Shown: positions 19,380 through 28,600 of the stretch, in pieces
How the letters are laid out: every line of letters starts with the position of its first letter
How positions within the stretch are numbered: position 1 is the stretch's first letter
Origin: Rhizobium johnstonii 3841
GTDB taxonomy: Bacteria > Pseudomonadota > Alphaproteobacteria > Rhizobiales > Rhizobiaceae
DNA: 64,000 nucleotides
Assembly (NCBI RefSeq): GCF_000009265.1
Contig: NC_008380.1
Coordinates: 1,617,501 to 1,681,500, forward strand
Direction of reading: 5' to 3'
Position numbers and translations under genes: made by a program
Notes under the pieces: generated by a model
What the model saw: only the letters and a program-made list of their open reading frames with translations
Databases searched by the model: none
Told to the model about the DNA's origin: nothing

Positions 19380-20467
19380 TAGCCGTCCTCCTGATGAAGC
19401 AGAATAGTCGCACCCAAGGCCAGCGCGACGACCACCGGTATCCACGTCGCCACGAAGGGGGGCACGACTCCACTGCTTCCGAATGCCTTTACAAGCACGG
19501 TGATGACATAAAGCATGAAGCCCGAAAGGATGCCACCCAGAATCACGGAGCGGGATTGGTTGAACCGGCTAAATTTTAGGGACACTGTTGCGGCTATGAA
19601 AGTCATGGCCACCAGCAGCAATGGCTGGGACAACAGGGAGTTGAATTGCGTCTCCAGCGCCTTGGTCGAGATGCCGAAGGATTTGGCCGCCGCAATCCGG
19701 TTGGAAAGGTCAAAGAAACCAATTGTTTCCGGCGCTGTCAGCCGCTCCTGAACGAAGTCCTGTTTCAGATTGGTGCGAAGTTGAACCGAAGCTTTACGCA
19801 CGGGGATTTCGCCAGGCTTGCGCTCGACAACGGTGTTAAGTTGCCAGTAACCATCTTCCAATTTTGCCGTGGCGGCGTCCTGTCTCAGAATGACCTGACC
19901 GCTTGAATCGAAATGGATCAGCACCGCGTCGATCAGCTTGGTTCCGTTCTCCTGGACCGTCTGGGCGCCGATGATGACATCGTCCCGGCCACTGATCTGG
20001 CGCAGCCACGGAATCTGCGGCGCCTTGCGCAGAACCGCGTTCTCGCCGCGCCAGTCGGACTCGACCAGCAGCGCCTGGCGCTGTCCCCAGGCGGCAAGCG
20101 GGTTGAGCGCCGCCATTGTCAGCAGGCCGAGCGCCAGCGAGCCGGCGATGAAGGGGAACATGAACTGCCAGACCGAAATGCCGGCGGCGCGCGTGACGAC
20201 GAGTTCATATTTGCGGTTGAGGCCGATCAGCACCGTCATGCCGACGAACAGCGCGATGAACGGCACCGTCTGCTGCAGGATGAGCGGCAGGCGCACGGCG
20301 GTCATCAGGACGCCGCCGCCGATCGTGTAGCCGGGAAGGCCGGACATGCGGCCCGCCGTCTCGCTGAAATCGAGGAGGAAAGAAATCGCCGAGACGCCGA
20401 TCAGGAACCAGCCCGTCGTCACCAGATAGCGGCGAAAGAAATAGCGCGACAATGTCCCGAACATCAT
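19379..20467 (-). CDS. lptG: LPS export ABC transporter permease LptG
   Basis: One of the two inner-membrane permeases of the LptB2FG complex that extracts LPS and pushes it toward LptA/LptD. 362 residues with the YjgP/YjgQ pattern: three N-terminal membrane helices (from RYFFRRYLVTTGWF), a periplasmic beta domain, then three C-terminal helices. It overlaps lptF by an ATGA and lptD by one base, so all three are translationally coupled. Confidence 0.93.
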   Translation of the reverse strand: MMFGTLSRYFFRRYLVTTGWFLIGVSAISFLLDFSETAGRMSGLPGYTIGGGVLMTAVRLPLILQQTVPFIALFVGMTVLIGLNRKYELVVTRAAGISVWQFMFPFIAGSLALGLLTMAALNPLAAWGQRQALLVESDWRGENAVLRKAPQIPWLRQISGRDDVIIGAQTVQENGTKLIDAVLIHFDSSGQVILRQDAATAKLEDGYWQLNTVVERKPGEIPVRKASVQLRTNLKQDFVQERLTAPETIGFFDLSNRIAAAKSFGISTKALETQFNSLLSQPLLLVAMTFIAATVSLKFSRFNQSRSVILGGILSGFMLYVITVLVKAFGSSGVVPPFVATWIPVVVALALGATILLHQEDG

Positions 20468-21645
20468 TGGGCAGTGCCCCCGCCGATCCTGCCGGTTGCG
20501 GCAAGCAGCCTTTCCTGCATCCGCCTCCAGAAAGACGAAATCCGGTCCCGGATGAAAGAAGGCATGACCAGTCGCTTGTGCAGGCCGAGGAAGACGATAG
20601 AGACGATGCTGCTGACGATCGGGATGGCGTAGAGGACGGCGATATATTCAGGATCGGTATCGATCTGATTGGCCGCGTAGAAGGCCGCCCATCGCATCGC
20701 AAAGGCATAAGCGAGGGCGCTCACCATCGGATGCAGCCGCGCTTCACGGTGCGAGCGCGCATCGCCGGCGATCGCCAGTGAAAACAGGGCAAAGACGACA
20801 GGCAGGATCCAGTCGGTCAGCCGCCGATGCAGTTCGGCGCGGTAGCTTTGCGGCCGGATCGTATAGTCCTTGTCGGCCGGATCCGGATTGAACAGGAACC
20901 ACAGGTCACGGTCGCTGGCGCGCAGCGTCGCCTGACCGCGACTCTCCGTCATGTCCGAGAGATCGAAGGAATAGGAATCGAAATTGATGACCGAGACGTT
21001 GCCGTCGGGCGTTTTGCGGTGCACTTCGCCTTGATGCATGATCAGCGTCGTGCCCGTGTCGTCGACGGCGCCTTCCTTCGCATAATAGATCAGTTCGTAG
21101 GCCGGGTCGCGCTCGTCGGCGACGAAAAGGCCCTTCAGCATGCGGCCCGCCATCCGCTGCGAGATCTGTACATAGAGGCCTTCATCGAGCTTGCGGAAGG
21201 TTTTTTCTTCGATCACCGAAGAGAGGAGGTCAGCATAGGTCTCGGCGATCATCTGGCGCACGACGGTCTTTGCGCGCGGCTCGACGACGTTGTCGACGAA
21301 GAAGGAAAAGACGCTGATGACGGCGGCAAGCAGCAGGATCGGGCGGATCAGCACGCTGCGCCGCGCCCCGGCAGCGTCGATGACGGTGAGCTCGGAATCA
21401 TTGTTCATCGTCGTCAGCGTCTGGGTGATCGCGATAACGAGAGCGAAGGGCAGCACGACAGGAATGATCGACGGCAGAATCATCGTCGCCAGCTTGGCGA
21501 ACGAGCCGATCGACTGGCCGCTGTCGGTGACCAGATTGATGCGCTGCAGAACCTGAGTCGTCCAAATGATCGCCAGAACGGGCAGGAGCGCCACGAGAAA
21601 CATCTGGCCGACGCGCCGCAATATGTATGTCTCGAGTAATTTCAT
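20464..21645 (-). CDS. lptF: LPS export ABC transporter permease LptF
   Basis: Partner permease of LptG; 393 residues starting MKLLETYILRRVGQMF, with the same helix-beta domain-helix layout. The longer frame to 21726 adds residues unlike the family. The 100 bases upstream contain, on the minus strand, a TTGACA (21737-21732) followed by a 7-bp stem-loop (21707-21726, TTGTCGC/GCGACAA). These may belong to the operon promoter, but no good -10 was seen. Confidence 0.93.
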   Translation of the reverse strand: MKLLETYILRRVGQMFLVALLPVLAIIWTTQVLQRINLVTDSGQSIGSFAKLATMILPSIIPVVLPFALVIAITQTLTTMNNDSELTVIDAAGARRSVLIRPILLLAAVISVFSFFVDNVVEPRAKTVVRQMIAETYADLLSSVIEEKTFRKLDEGLYVQISQRMAGRMLKGLFVADERDPAYELIYYAKEGAVDDTGTTLIMHQGEVHRKTPDGNVSVINFDSYSFDLSDMTESRGQATLRASDRDLWFLFNPDPADKDYTIRPQSYRAELHRRLTDWILPVVFALFSLAIAGDARSHREARLHPMVSALAYAFAMRWAAFYAANQIDTDPEYIAVLYAIPIVSSIVSIVFLGLHKRLVMPSFIRDRISSFWRRMQERLLAATGRIGGGTAQ

Positions 21646-21745
21646 GCCTGCCCTTGAAAGCACCTGCACGCCCAAACGGCTTTGCAGGAGAATCCCTCTA
21701 CGCTCTTTGTCGCGCTTTTGCGACAAGCTGGTGTCAAAAATTCAT

Positions 21746-22519
21746 TCAAATTTCAGAATTTTTTTGATGCTGTTGCGACTCAGTTAACGCCAGCAATGCG
21801 GCGAAGACGACAAGCGACGAAAGCCATCCAAGAACGACGTCGGAAAGGTAGTGCGCGCCGAAGGATAGCCGCATCGCCGGGGTGAGGATCGAGATCGCCG
21901 CCAGGGGCGCCGCCACCGCATAACGCAGGGATTTCGGAACGAAGAGCAGGAGGCAGAAGAGCCAGCCGGCACTCGCTGCCTCGCCGGAGACGAACGAGCA
22001 GTTCGAAACGCATTTTCCGGCGAGCGAACCTGCCTCGGCGAAATGCAGCGCACCGCCGAAAATGTCCGTCTGTATCGGCCGCGGCCGGCCCCAATGTTCC
22101 TTCAGGACGACATTGACGAGCAGCACCGGCCCGATCAGCAGCGTTCCGAGCGCAACTTTGAGCTTTTGCGCGCGCTCGGCGTTGAAGGTCGCGCCATGCT
22201 GCTGGTAGCATTCGACGAGTTTCCACACCATCACGATCGCCACCACATAGGGCAGGCGGAAGAAGACGGTGCGCAGTAGGTCGAAGGCCGCGACGTCGCG
22301 ATAGGGAAAGCCGCCGCAGATGTTCCCGGCAGCAGCAGTCGCGTCGCAATCTGCGCCCACGAAAAAAAGCTGGGAAAAATAGATGTCTATTCCGGGAAAG
22401 GCGCGGAAGACGGCAAGCAGCGCCCACCACATCCAAAACAGCAGCATGAATGCGCCGAAAGTCGTTTTCGGCAGGCGGATTGCCAAGCCCCGCCATCGAT
22501 TTTTCGAAAAAACTGTCAA
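21746..22519 (-). CDS. PAP2-superfamily phosphatase, possibly a lipid A phosphatase
   Basis: Integral membrane protein of 257 residues with about six hydrophobic segments. The three PAP2 motifs are seen: K140-x6-RP148 (KEHWGRPRP), SGE (178-180, within CSFVSGEAA) and R217-x5-H223-x3-D227. The second motif has Glu where classical members have His (SGH). The gene lies directly upstream of lptF-lptG-lptD, and R. etli is known to have lipid A phosphatases LpxE (1-position) and LpxF (4'-position) of this superfamily. An LpxF-like role is therefore an inference. The start is uncertain: TTG at 22519 is the first possible codon after an in-frame stop and has no good ribosome site. Confidence 0.7.
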   Translation of the reverse strand: MTVFSKNRWRGLAIRLPKTTFGAFMLLFWMWWALLAVFRAFPGIDIYFSQLFFVGADCDATAAAGNICGGFPYRDVAAFDLLRTVFFRLPYVVAIVMVWKLVECYQQHGATFNAERAQKLKVALGTLLIGPVLLVNVVLKEHWGRPRPIQTDIFGGALHFAEAGSLAGKCVSNCSFVSGEAASAGWLFCLLLFVPKSLRYAVAAPLAAISILTPAMRLSFGAHYLSDVVLGWLSSLVVFAALLALTESQQHQKNSEI

Positions 22520-22595
22520 CGCGAATATCTACGAAACTGACGAAAACATGTGGGCCGTGATGGCCGTGGGCGACCATAACAATTGTCGCAAGCCA

Positions 22596-22624
22596 TTGAC
22601 AGACCCGCCAAACGCGAAATTATC
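22596..22624 (+). promoter_or_regulatory. candidate promoter of pepA-holC
   Basis: A consensus TTGACA (22596-22601) is followed after 17 bases by ATTATC (22619-22624), 41 bases before the pepA ATG. The -35 is perfect and the -10 weak. Confidence 0.45.
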
Positions 22625-22664
22625 CGCGAGGGACGGATTTCAAAGAATCCCCAGCGGAGAAGAC

Positions 22665-24155
22665 ATGTCAATAAAGTTGGAAATTTCATTCTCGAAGTCG
22701 GCAAAGCTCAATGGCGGCCTGGCGATCCTGTTGAAGACCGCGGAGGCCGACAGCGCTGCCGGCGCTGAAACAGTCGACCCGGCAGGTGTGATCGTCAAGG
22801 CTGCCAGGATCGCCCGATACTCCGCAAAATCCATGAACGGCCTCGATATTGTTGTGCCCGAAGGCGCGCCCGTCGACCGCATCGTCGTCATCGGGCTTGG
22901 CAAGGCCGCCGAACTCACCGCCCATGATTGGTTGAAGGCCGGCGGTGCCGCAGCATCGAGAATCAAGAATACCGATAAGGCCGCTGTCTTCATCGACGTG
23001 CCCGGGCTTACGACGAGCCCGCGGGCTGCCGCCGATTTCGCGCTCGGCATGCTGCTGCGCGCCTATAGCTTCGATACCTACAAGACGAAGAAGGGCGACG
23101 AGGAGGAAAAACCGGCAAAGTCCGTCAAGGTGACGATTGTAACCGCCGATCCGGCTGGTGCAAAGAAGGCGTTTTCCGATTCCGAAGCGATTGCCGGCGG
23201 CGTCAATCTTGCCCGTGACCTCGTCAACGAACCGCCGAACGTGCTCGGCCCCGTCGAGTTCGCCGCCAAGGCGAAGGAGCTGGAAAAGCTCGGCGTCGAA
23301 GTGGAAATCCTGACGGAGCGGGAGATGCGCCGCCTCGGCATGGGCGCCCTTCTCGGCGTCGCCCAGGGCTCCGTGCGCCCGCCGCGCCTGGCGGTCATGC
23401 AGTGGAAGGGCGGCAAGGGCAAGGATCGTCCCGTCGCCTTCATCGGCAAGGGTGTCGTCTTCGATACCGGCGGCATTTCGATCAAGCCGGCCGCCGGCAT
23501 GGAGGACATGAAGGGTGATATGGGCGGTGCGGCCGCCGTCACCGGCCTCATGCATGTGCTCGCCTCCCGCAAGGCCGCCGTCAACGCCGTCGGTATCATC
23601 GGCCTGGTCGAGAATATGCCTGACGGTAACGCCCAGCGGCCGGGCGACATCGTCACCTCGATGTCCGGCCAGACGATCGAGGTGATCAACACCGATGCCG
23701 AGGGCCGCCTCGTGCTCTGCGATGCGCTCTGGTACTGCAACGACCGCTTCAAGCCGCAGTTCATGATCAATCTTGCCACGCTGACCGGGGCGATCATTGT
23801 GGCGCTCGGCAACGTGCATGCCGGCCTGTTCTCCAATGACGACCAGCTCTCCGCTCAACTGACGGCAGCCGGTCTATCGAGCAACGAAAAACTCTGGCGC
23901 ATGCCGCTCGGCAGGGATTACGACAAGCTGATCGACAGCAAATTCGCCGATATGAAGAATACCGGTGGCCGACAGGCCGGCTCGATCACGGCCGCGCATT
24001 TCCTCAAGCGCTTCGTGCAGGACACGCCTTGGGCGCATCTCGATATTGCCGGCACGGCGATGGGCTCGCCGCAGGACGAGATCAATCAATCCTGGGGTTC
24101 CGGCTTCGGCGTGCGCCTGCTCGACGAACTCGTTCGCGCGCATTATGAATCCTGA
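22665..24155 (+). CDS. pepA: leucyl aminopeptidase (M17)
   Basis: Cytosolic hexameric di-metal exopeptidase; 496 residues. The signature NTDAEGRL is at 342-349, and the metal ligands Lys262, Asp267, Asp285, Asp344 and Glu346 are in place ([21 protein letters not shown]). PepA-family proteins in E. coli also bind DNA at Xer sites; nothing here shows that. The start at 22665 has GGAGAAG upstream; the longer frame to 22383 overlaps the divergent PAP2 gene and is rejected. Confidence 0.95.
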   Translation: MSIKLEISFSKSAKLNGGLAILLKTAEADSAAGAETVDPAGVIVKAARIARYSAKSMNGLDIVVPEGAPVDRIVVIGLGKAAELTAHDWLKAGGAAASRIKNTDKAAVFIDVPGLTTSPRAAADFALGMLLRAYSFDTYKTKKGDEEEKPAKSVKVTIVTADPAGAKKAFSDSEAIAGGVNLARDLVNEPPNVLGPVEFAAKAKELEKLGVEVEILTEREMRRLGMGALLGVAQGSVRPPRLAVMQWKGGKGKDRPVAFIGKGVVFDTGGISIKPAAGMEDMKGDMGGAAAVTGLMHVLASRKAAVNAVGIIGLVENMPDGNAQRPGDIVTSMSGQTIEVINTDAEGRLVLCDALWYCNDRFKPQFMINLATLTGAIIVALGNVHAGLFSNDDQLSAQLTAAGLSSNEKLWRMPLGRDYDKLIDSKFADMKNTGGRQAGSITAAHFLKRFVQDTPWAHLDIAGTAMGSPQDEINQSWGSGFGVRLLDELVRAHYES

Positions 24156-24604
24156 TGACGGACGTTCTCTTCTATCATCTGACCGAATCCAGGCTGGAGG
24201 ACGCGCTTCCGCCGCTCATCGACAAAAGCGTCGAGCGCGGCTGGCGCGTTGCCGTCCAGACGCGCGAGCCGGCGCGGCGTGATGCTCTCGATCAGCATCT
24301 TTGGACTTTCCGGGAGGAGAGCTTCCTGCCGCACGGCACCGACGAGGCGGATTTCGCCGAAAGCCAGCCGGTGCTTTTGACCGTGACGCCGGACAACGCC
24401 AATGCGGCGACCGTGCGTTTCATCGTCGACGGCGCCGAGCCGCCGCCGGCCGATGCCTATGAGCGCATCGTCTTCATGTTCGACGGTCACGACCAGGAGC
24501 AACTGGACACCGCCCGTGCGCAGTGGAAGAAGCTGAAAGGGGAGGGACATAACCTCACCTATTGGCAGCAGACACCGGAAGGGCGATGGGAGAAGAAGGC
24601 CTGA
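24155..24604 (+). CDS. holC: DNA polymerase III chi subunit
   Basis: Clamp-loader accessory subunit that links the polymerase III holoenzyme to SSB. The 149-residue protein shows the HolC opening (VLFYHLTESRLEDALPPLIDK), the HLWTFREESFLPHG segment and the conserved YERIVFMFDGHD near the C-terminus. Its ATG overlaps the pepA TGA by one base. The pepA-holC pairing is widely conserved. Confidence 0.93.
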   Translation: MTDVLFYHLTESRLEDALPPLIDKSVERGWRVAVQTREPARRDALDQHLWTFREESFLPHGTDEADFAESQPVLLTVTPDNANAATVRFIVDGAEPPPADAYERIVFMFDGHDQEQLDTARAQWKKLKGEGHNLTYWQQTPEGRWEKKA

Positions 24605-24620
24605 GAGTTTCGCCACGACG

Positions 24621-24684
24621 CTACAGCGCCGCGCGTCTTTTCGAGAGCGGCAAAGGAGGCTGTAACACTTTGAATTGCTGCATG
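24621..24684. repeat. RIME-like intergenic repeat (copy 1, partial)
   Basis: Begins CTACAGCGCCGCGCGTCTTTT and runs through GGCTGTAACACTTTGAATTGCTGCAT. The same blocks recur at 28446, 37364 and 57585. Only the first half is present. It lies between convergent holC and the lipoprotein gene. Confidence 0.65.
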
Positions 24685-24731
24685 AAGCCGTCCAGCTTCG
24701 CTCTCCCGACCAGGGAACGCCGCTACCGTTT

Positions 24732-25226
24732 CTAACCTTTGTCCTCGTCGAGGTTCGTCAGGATATTGAGAGGCACGATCCCGCCAGCACTTTCCGACGC
24801 GTCGAGCGCCTCGACTGCCAAAACATGCTTTCCATTCGGACTGACAAAAGCGAATGCCCACGCCTTATCGGCAAAGGTGCTGACCGGCATTTCCGCCCAG
24901 CCGGCTTGATGGACAAGGCGTTCGGCATAATAAGCCTTGATGGTCTGCGGCTCGGTGGTGCTGGCGAGATTGCGCGCCAGGATACGCATGGACTTCTCTC
25001 CGAACCGCCCTTCCAGTTGGCCCAGCACCTTGCGGGTGGCCTGCCAATCCTGGGCCTGGGTCGCCGATCCGAAGGAATATTCCTCTGATCGGGAAACGCC
25101 CGGTGCATCGGGCGGCATGACGGCCTCTTCGCCCGAACATGCCGCAAGGCCGAGAAGCGGCACCACAAGGATGCCAATCTTCAACACGCGGAAAAATCGG
25201 TCCTTGCGGCCAATTTTGTTGCTCAT
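24732..25226 (-). CDS. lipoprotein of unknown function
   Basis: A 164-residue exported protein: basic N-terminus, hydrophobic stretch and a lipobox LAAC with the lipidated Cys at residue 30. The mature part is hydrophilic with a helical middle (ILARNLASTTEPQTIKAYYAERLVHQAGWAE reads as amphipathic) and no family I recognise. The start at 25226 puts the signal at the very N-terminus; a frame to 25265 adds 13 unneeded residues. Single gene, convergent with holC across a repeat. Confidence 0.7.
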   Translation of the reverse strand: MSNKIGRKDRFFRVLKIGILVVPLLGLAACSGEEAVMPPDAPGVSRSEEYSFGSATQAQDWQATRKVLGQLEGRFGEKSMRILARNLASTTEPQTIKAYYAERLVHQAGWAEMPVSTFADKAWAFAFVSPNGKHVLAVEALDASESAGGIVPLNILTNLDEDKG

Positions 25227-25298
25227 GAGCGGCTGCCCCCGAACCCGATTGCCATAGGCCGGCAAATCTTGCCGGTTTCTATGACGTTATTGCGACGC

Positions 25299-26225
25299 TC
25301 AGTCGTGGAAGGCGTCGACGAATTTCCGCTTGCCGAGCATGAAGGCATCGGCGACGTGGCGCAGCGGCGCGAGATCGACATCCGATTTGCCGGCCTTGAT
25401 GATTTCGGCAAAGCGACGGTAGAGCGAGGGATATTCCTGCTCCGGCTCGGAGAATCTCAGCGCGCCGTCGATCAAAAGCTTGGCGCCGCCCTCGGCGAGC
25501 ACCATCTGGCCGGCTGCCGTCTCCGCGACGATGTCCCAGCTCTGCTTGCCGGTCTGTCGCCAGTCGAATTCGGCGTGAACCGGCAGGCCGTCCGCATTGC
25601 GGAAGCGAATGTCGGCCGCGATCGGCGCATCGCGATTCTCGGGAAATTCGAGCACGGCCTCGGTGATGAAGATCGGCCGCGGCAGGATATGGGTGACGAT
25701 CGACAGCGCGTTGATGCCGGGATCGAAAACGCCGAGGCCGCCGGCCTGCCAGATCCATTCCTGGTTCGGATGCCAATGGCGGACATCCTCCTTCCAGATC
25801 ACATGCACGCTTTTGATCGTCGTCGAGGCAAGAAACGCCTTGGCCGCCTCGACGCCAGGTGCATAGCGCGAATGCCAGCTGGCAAAGAGCGACGCACCCT
25901 GCTTGTTCGCCAGCGCTTCGAGGTCGGCCACTTCGCTGAGCGTCGCGCCGGGCGGCTTTTCCAGGAAGACGTGCTTGCCGGCGACGAGCGCCTTATAGGC
26001 CGCCTCGTAGCGATATTGCGGCGGCATGCAGAGCGAAACCGCATCGATCGAGGGCTCGGCGTCGAGCATCGCTTCGATCGTCGTATAACTCTTGACGCCT
26101 TCGACCGTACCGTGGCGGCTTGCCGTGGCGACGAGTTCGAAATCCGGGTTCTTGGCGACGGAGGGAAGGTGCTGGTCGCGGACAATTTTGCCGACGCCAA
26201 CGATGGCGAGGTTGATGGGGGACAT
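25299..26225 (-). CDS. Gfo/Idh/MocA sugar dehydrogenase, L-arabinose/D-galactose 1-dehydrogenase type
   Basis: NAD(P)-dependent oxidoreductase of 308 residues. The Rossmann motif is GVGKIVRDQHLP, the catalytic Lys is in EKPPG, and the run WKEDVRHWHPNQEW then GLGVFDPGINALSIVTHILP matches the L-arabinose 1-dehydrogenase of Azospirillum and the galactose dehydrogenase of Pseudomonas very closely. The predicted product is a sugar lactone, the first step of the non-phosphorylating arabinose or galactose pathway. No other pathway gene is adjacent. GGAG lies about 11 bases before the ATG. Confidence 0.83.
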   Translation of the reverse strand: MSPINLAIVGVGKIVRDQHLPSVAKNPDFELVATASRHGTVEGVKSYTTIEAMLDAEPSIDAVSLCMPPQYRYEAAYKALVAGKHVFLEKPPGATLSEVADLEALANKQGASLFASWHSRYAPGVEAAKAFLASTTIKSVHVIWKEDVRHWHPNQEWIWQAGGLGVFDPGINALSIVTHILPRPIFITEAVLEFPENRDAPIAADIRFRNADGLPVHAEFDWRQTGKQSWDIVAETAAGQMVLAEGGAKLLIDGALRFSEPEQEYPSLYRRFAEIIKAGKSDVDLAPLRHVADAFMLGKRKFVDAFHD

Positions 26226-26331
26226 GGTGTTTCGCTCCAGCCTGTGAAAAGTATGACTTATTGGGTTCGTTTTTTAGCAGAAAGAGGAACGCCGACAAGC
26301 TCTCCCTCTTCATTCTTTGCATGATGGCATT

Positions 26332-28377
26332 CTACCGCATGATAGTTTGGCGAAGGAAGCTGTAACCCATCGCCGCGCGGGCGGCGCGTTCTTCGGAATT
26401 GCCGTCGCCGCCATGCCCGCCGGAGCCGAATTCATGGAAGAGCGGCCGGTGTCCTTCTTCCTCCAGCCGCGCGGCAAAGCGGCGCGCATGCGAGGGATGC
26501 ACGCGGTCGTCATTGGCGGAGCTTTCGATGTAGATCGGCGGATAGCTGACCTTGGTCGCCGGCCCGACATTGTGAAGCGGCGAATAACCGAGCATGAAAT
26601 CCCGGTCCACCGGCGTCTCCGGATCGCCATATTCGTCCATCCAGGCTTGCCCTGCGGCAAACAGGTGGAAGCGTGTCATGTCGAGGACCGGCACCTGGCA
26701 CCAGACGGCGCCGAAATCGTCGGGATAGCGCGTCAGCATCACGCCGGTCAGCAGACCGCCATTGCTGCCGCCCTGGCAAGCAATCCGCGACGGTACTGTA
26801 TAGCCGCGGGCGACGAGATCGCGCGCGATGGCGACGAAATCGGCAAAGGCCCGGTCTCGCCCCTGCCGCTTGGCGCTGCGATACCAGTCGGGCCCGAATT
26901 CGCCGCCGCCGCGAATATAGGCCTGCACATAGGCGCCGCCTTGTTCCAGCCAGCGTCCTGTCACGCCGGAATAGCTTGGCGACAACGGGACATCGAAGCC
27001 GCCATAGCCATAAAGCAGCACCGGCAGCGCGCCCTTGGTCCATTGCTTCGGCAGGACAAGCCGGTATGTAACCCTCGTTCCGTCCTCGGAAACAGCCTCC
27101 AGCAGTTCGGATGACATATCGGTCGCATCGAAATAGCTCGGCGCCGCGGCGACGAAAATCGGTTCGGCCTGCTTGCTGCGATCCGACAGCTCGAGGCGAT
27201 AACAGACGGGCGGCTGCAGGAAGCCCTGGCCGACGATGTGGAGCGTATCGTCGCCAAGATGCAGATCCGCATAGAGTGGCCTGAAGTGAGCCGTCTGCAT
27301 ATCCGCCGGCAATGCGATCTCGCGCTGTTCGGCATCGGGCCTTGTCAGGTCCAGCACCATGAGACGCGGACGCAGCCGATCGGAGATGATGAAGACGCAC
27401 CACTCCTGCATCAGCATCATCTGCGCGATGGACTGGCCCTCGCCAGGCTGAAACAGGATTCGCTCCGGCCCGAGCATGGCCGTCTCCGAGGCGGGGTCGA
27501 AGCGTTGCAGCACGAGGCTGCCGGTCGCAACGTGCTCATCGGTCTTTGCCCGCCAAAGGCAATGACCATGATTGAACTGGAAATCGGCTTCCTTAGGCCG
27601 CAGATCGATGCGTCGCTGTGTGCCGTCGTTGGCGATCAGGAAAGCGCTCGCGACGCCGATCTCATGGGCGGCGACGAAAATATCGATCAGTCCGCGATCC
27701 GCCGAAGCGCCTGATAGGGCAGGGTCGATGACGAGATTGAAGCCGTAGACGTCCTCGTCTGCTGCTTCGAACATGACGGCGGCATCTTCCGGTCGCTGCC
27801 CGCGCTTCAAGCGCCGTCCGACGCGCGGCCATCCCGAGCGGGTCGCCGAAAACCTGTCGATGGAACCGAAATAGCAGATTTCGTCACGGCTCAGCCAAGT
27901 GGCATGCGATCGTGCGGCCGGTGTATCGAAGCCGCCTTCGACGGCCTGTTTCCGCTCGGCGTCGAATTCGAGCAGCCGGAGAAGGTCGGAGCCGCCGTCC
28001 GAAAGCGTGAGCAGCACCCGCGTCGGCTCCCATGGGCAGGTGACGGCGCCGCGCCAGTTCCAGCGCTTGCCTTCCCTGACGCAGAAGGCGTCGAGATCGA
28101 AGGCCGGCTCCCAGGCGGCGTCCGGCAGCGGCTCCTGATCTGCCGGCAGGCGGAGCCAGATGCCGAGAGGATTGTCCTTACTCTGGCGGAAATCGAACAG
28201 CCACTCGCCTCGGCGCAGCGGAACGATCAGCCTGTCCTGCCGCTCGATCAGCGCCTTGATCGCGTCGCGATCCCTCTCGAATTCAGGTGTTCTCAGTGCC
28301 GCGTCGGAAACCCGGTTGTGATCGTCGATGAACTGGCGGGTGCGCGGATCGTCGTCCGTTTCGAGATGAAGGTTCAT
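26332..28377 (-). CDS. prolyl-oligopeptidase-family serine peptidase (S9A)
   Basis: Predicted cytosolic serine peptidase of 681 residues. The first 430 or so form the seven-bladed propeller that gates the active site. The C-terminal alpha/beta hydrolase has the nucleophile Ser538 in QGGSNGGL, the acid in SANDDRVHP (about residue 623) and His655 in GSGGHGG. This triad order and spacing match prolyl oligopeptidase. No signal peptide. The ribosome site is weak. It lies 106 bases from the sugar dehydrogenase and is probably a separate unit. Confidence 0.87.
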   Translation of the reverse strand: MNLHLETDDDPRTRQFIDDHNRVSDAALRTPEFERDRDAIKALIERQDRLIVPLRRGEWLFDFRQSKDNPLGIWLRLPADQEPLPDAAWEPAFDLDAFCVREGKRWNWRGAVTCPWEPTRVLLTLSDGGSDLLRLLEFDAERKQAVEGGFDTPAARSHATWLSRDEICYFGSIDRFSATRSGWPRVGRRLKRGQRPEDAAVMFEAADEDVYGFNLVIDPALSGASADRGLIDIFVAAHEIGVASAFLIANDGTQRRIDLRPKEADFQFNHGHCLWRAKTDEHVATGSLVLQRFDPASETAMLGPERILFQPGEGQSIAQMMLMQEWCVFIISDRLRPRLMVLDLTRPDAEQREIALPADMQTAHFRPLYADLHLGDDTLHIVGQGFLQPPVCYRLELSDRSKQAEPIFVAAAPSYFDATDMSSELLEAVSEDGTRVTYRLVLPKQWTKGALPVLLYGYGGFDVPLSPSYSGVTGRWLEQGGAYVQAYIRGGGEFGPDWYRSAKRQGRDRAFADFVAIARDLVARGYTVPSRIACQGGSNGGLLTGVMLTRYPDDFGAVWCQVPVLDMTRFHLFAAGQAWMDEYGDPETPVDRDFMLGYSPLHNVGPATKVSYPPIYIESSANDDRVHPSHARRFAARLEEEGHRPLFHEFGSGGHGGDGNSEERAARAAMGYSFLRQTIMR

Positions 28378-28445
28378 ATCTGATCTGCCGGCTTCCGTTG
28401 ATGTCGGACAGATCTAGGCAGCCGGTCCCGACTTGGCAACCCGCC

Positions 28446-28498
28446 TTACAGCGCCGCGCGTCTCTTCAGACGCACGAAGGACGCTGTAACACCTTGAA
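28446..28498. repeat. RIME-like intergenic repeat (copy 2, partial)
   Basis: TTACAGCGCCGCGCGTCTCTTC, then CGAAGGACGCTGTAACACCTTGAA. It sits in the 223-base gap between the ABC-F gene and the S9 peptidase, both on the minus strand. The second half is decayed beyond recognition. Confidence 0.6.
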
Positions 28499-28600
28499 CC
28501 TAAGCGTCGGCCGATGCGCCAGCGGATCGTCACGAAATCGGCCAAGGCGACGACGGTGTTCGGCACCTCGGTCTTCTTGAGTTTCAGCGTCACCCTGTGG

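Noticed and set aside
22514..22519. TTGACA at the predicted start of the PAP2 gene as a -35 box
   Set aside because: No acceptable -10 lies 16-18 bases downstream, and the same bases are needed as the only available upstream start codon.
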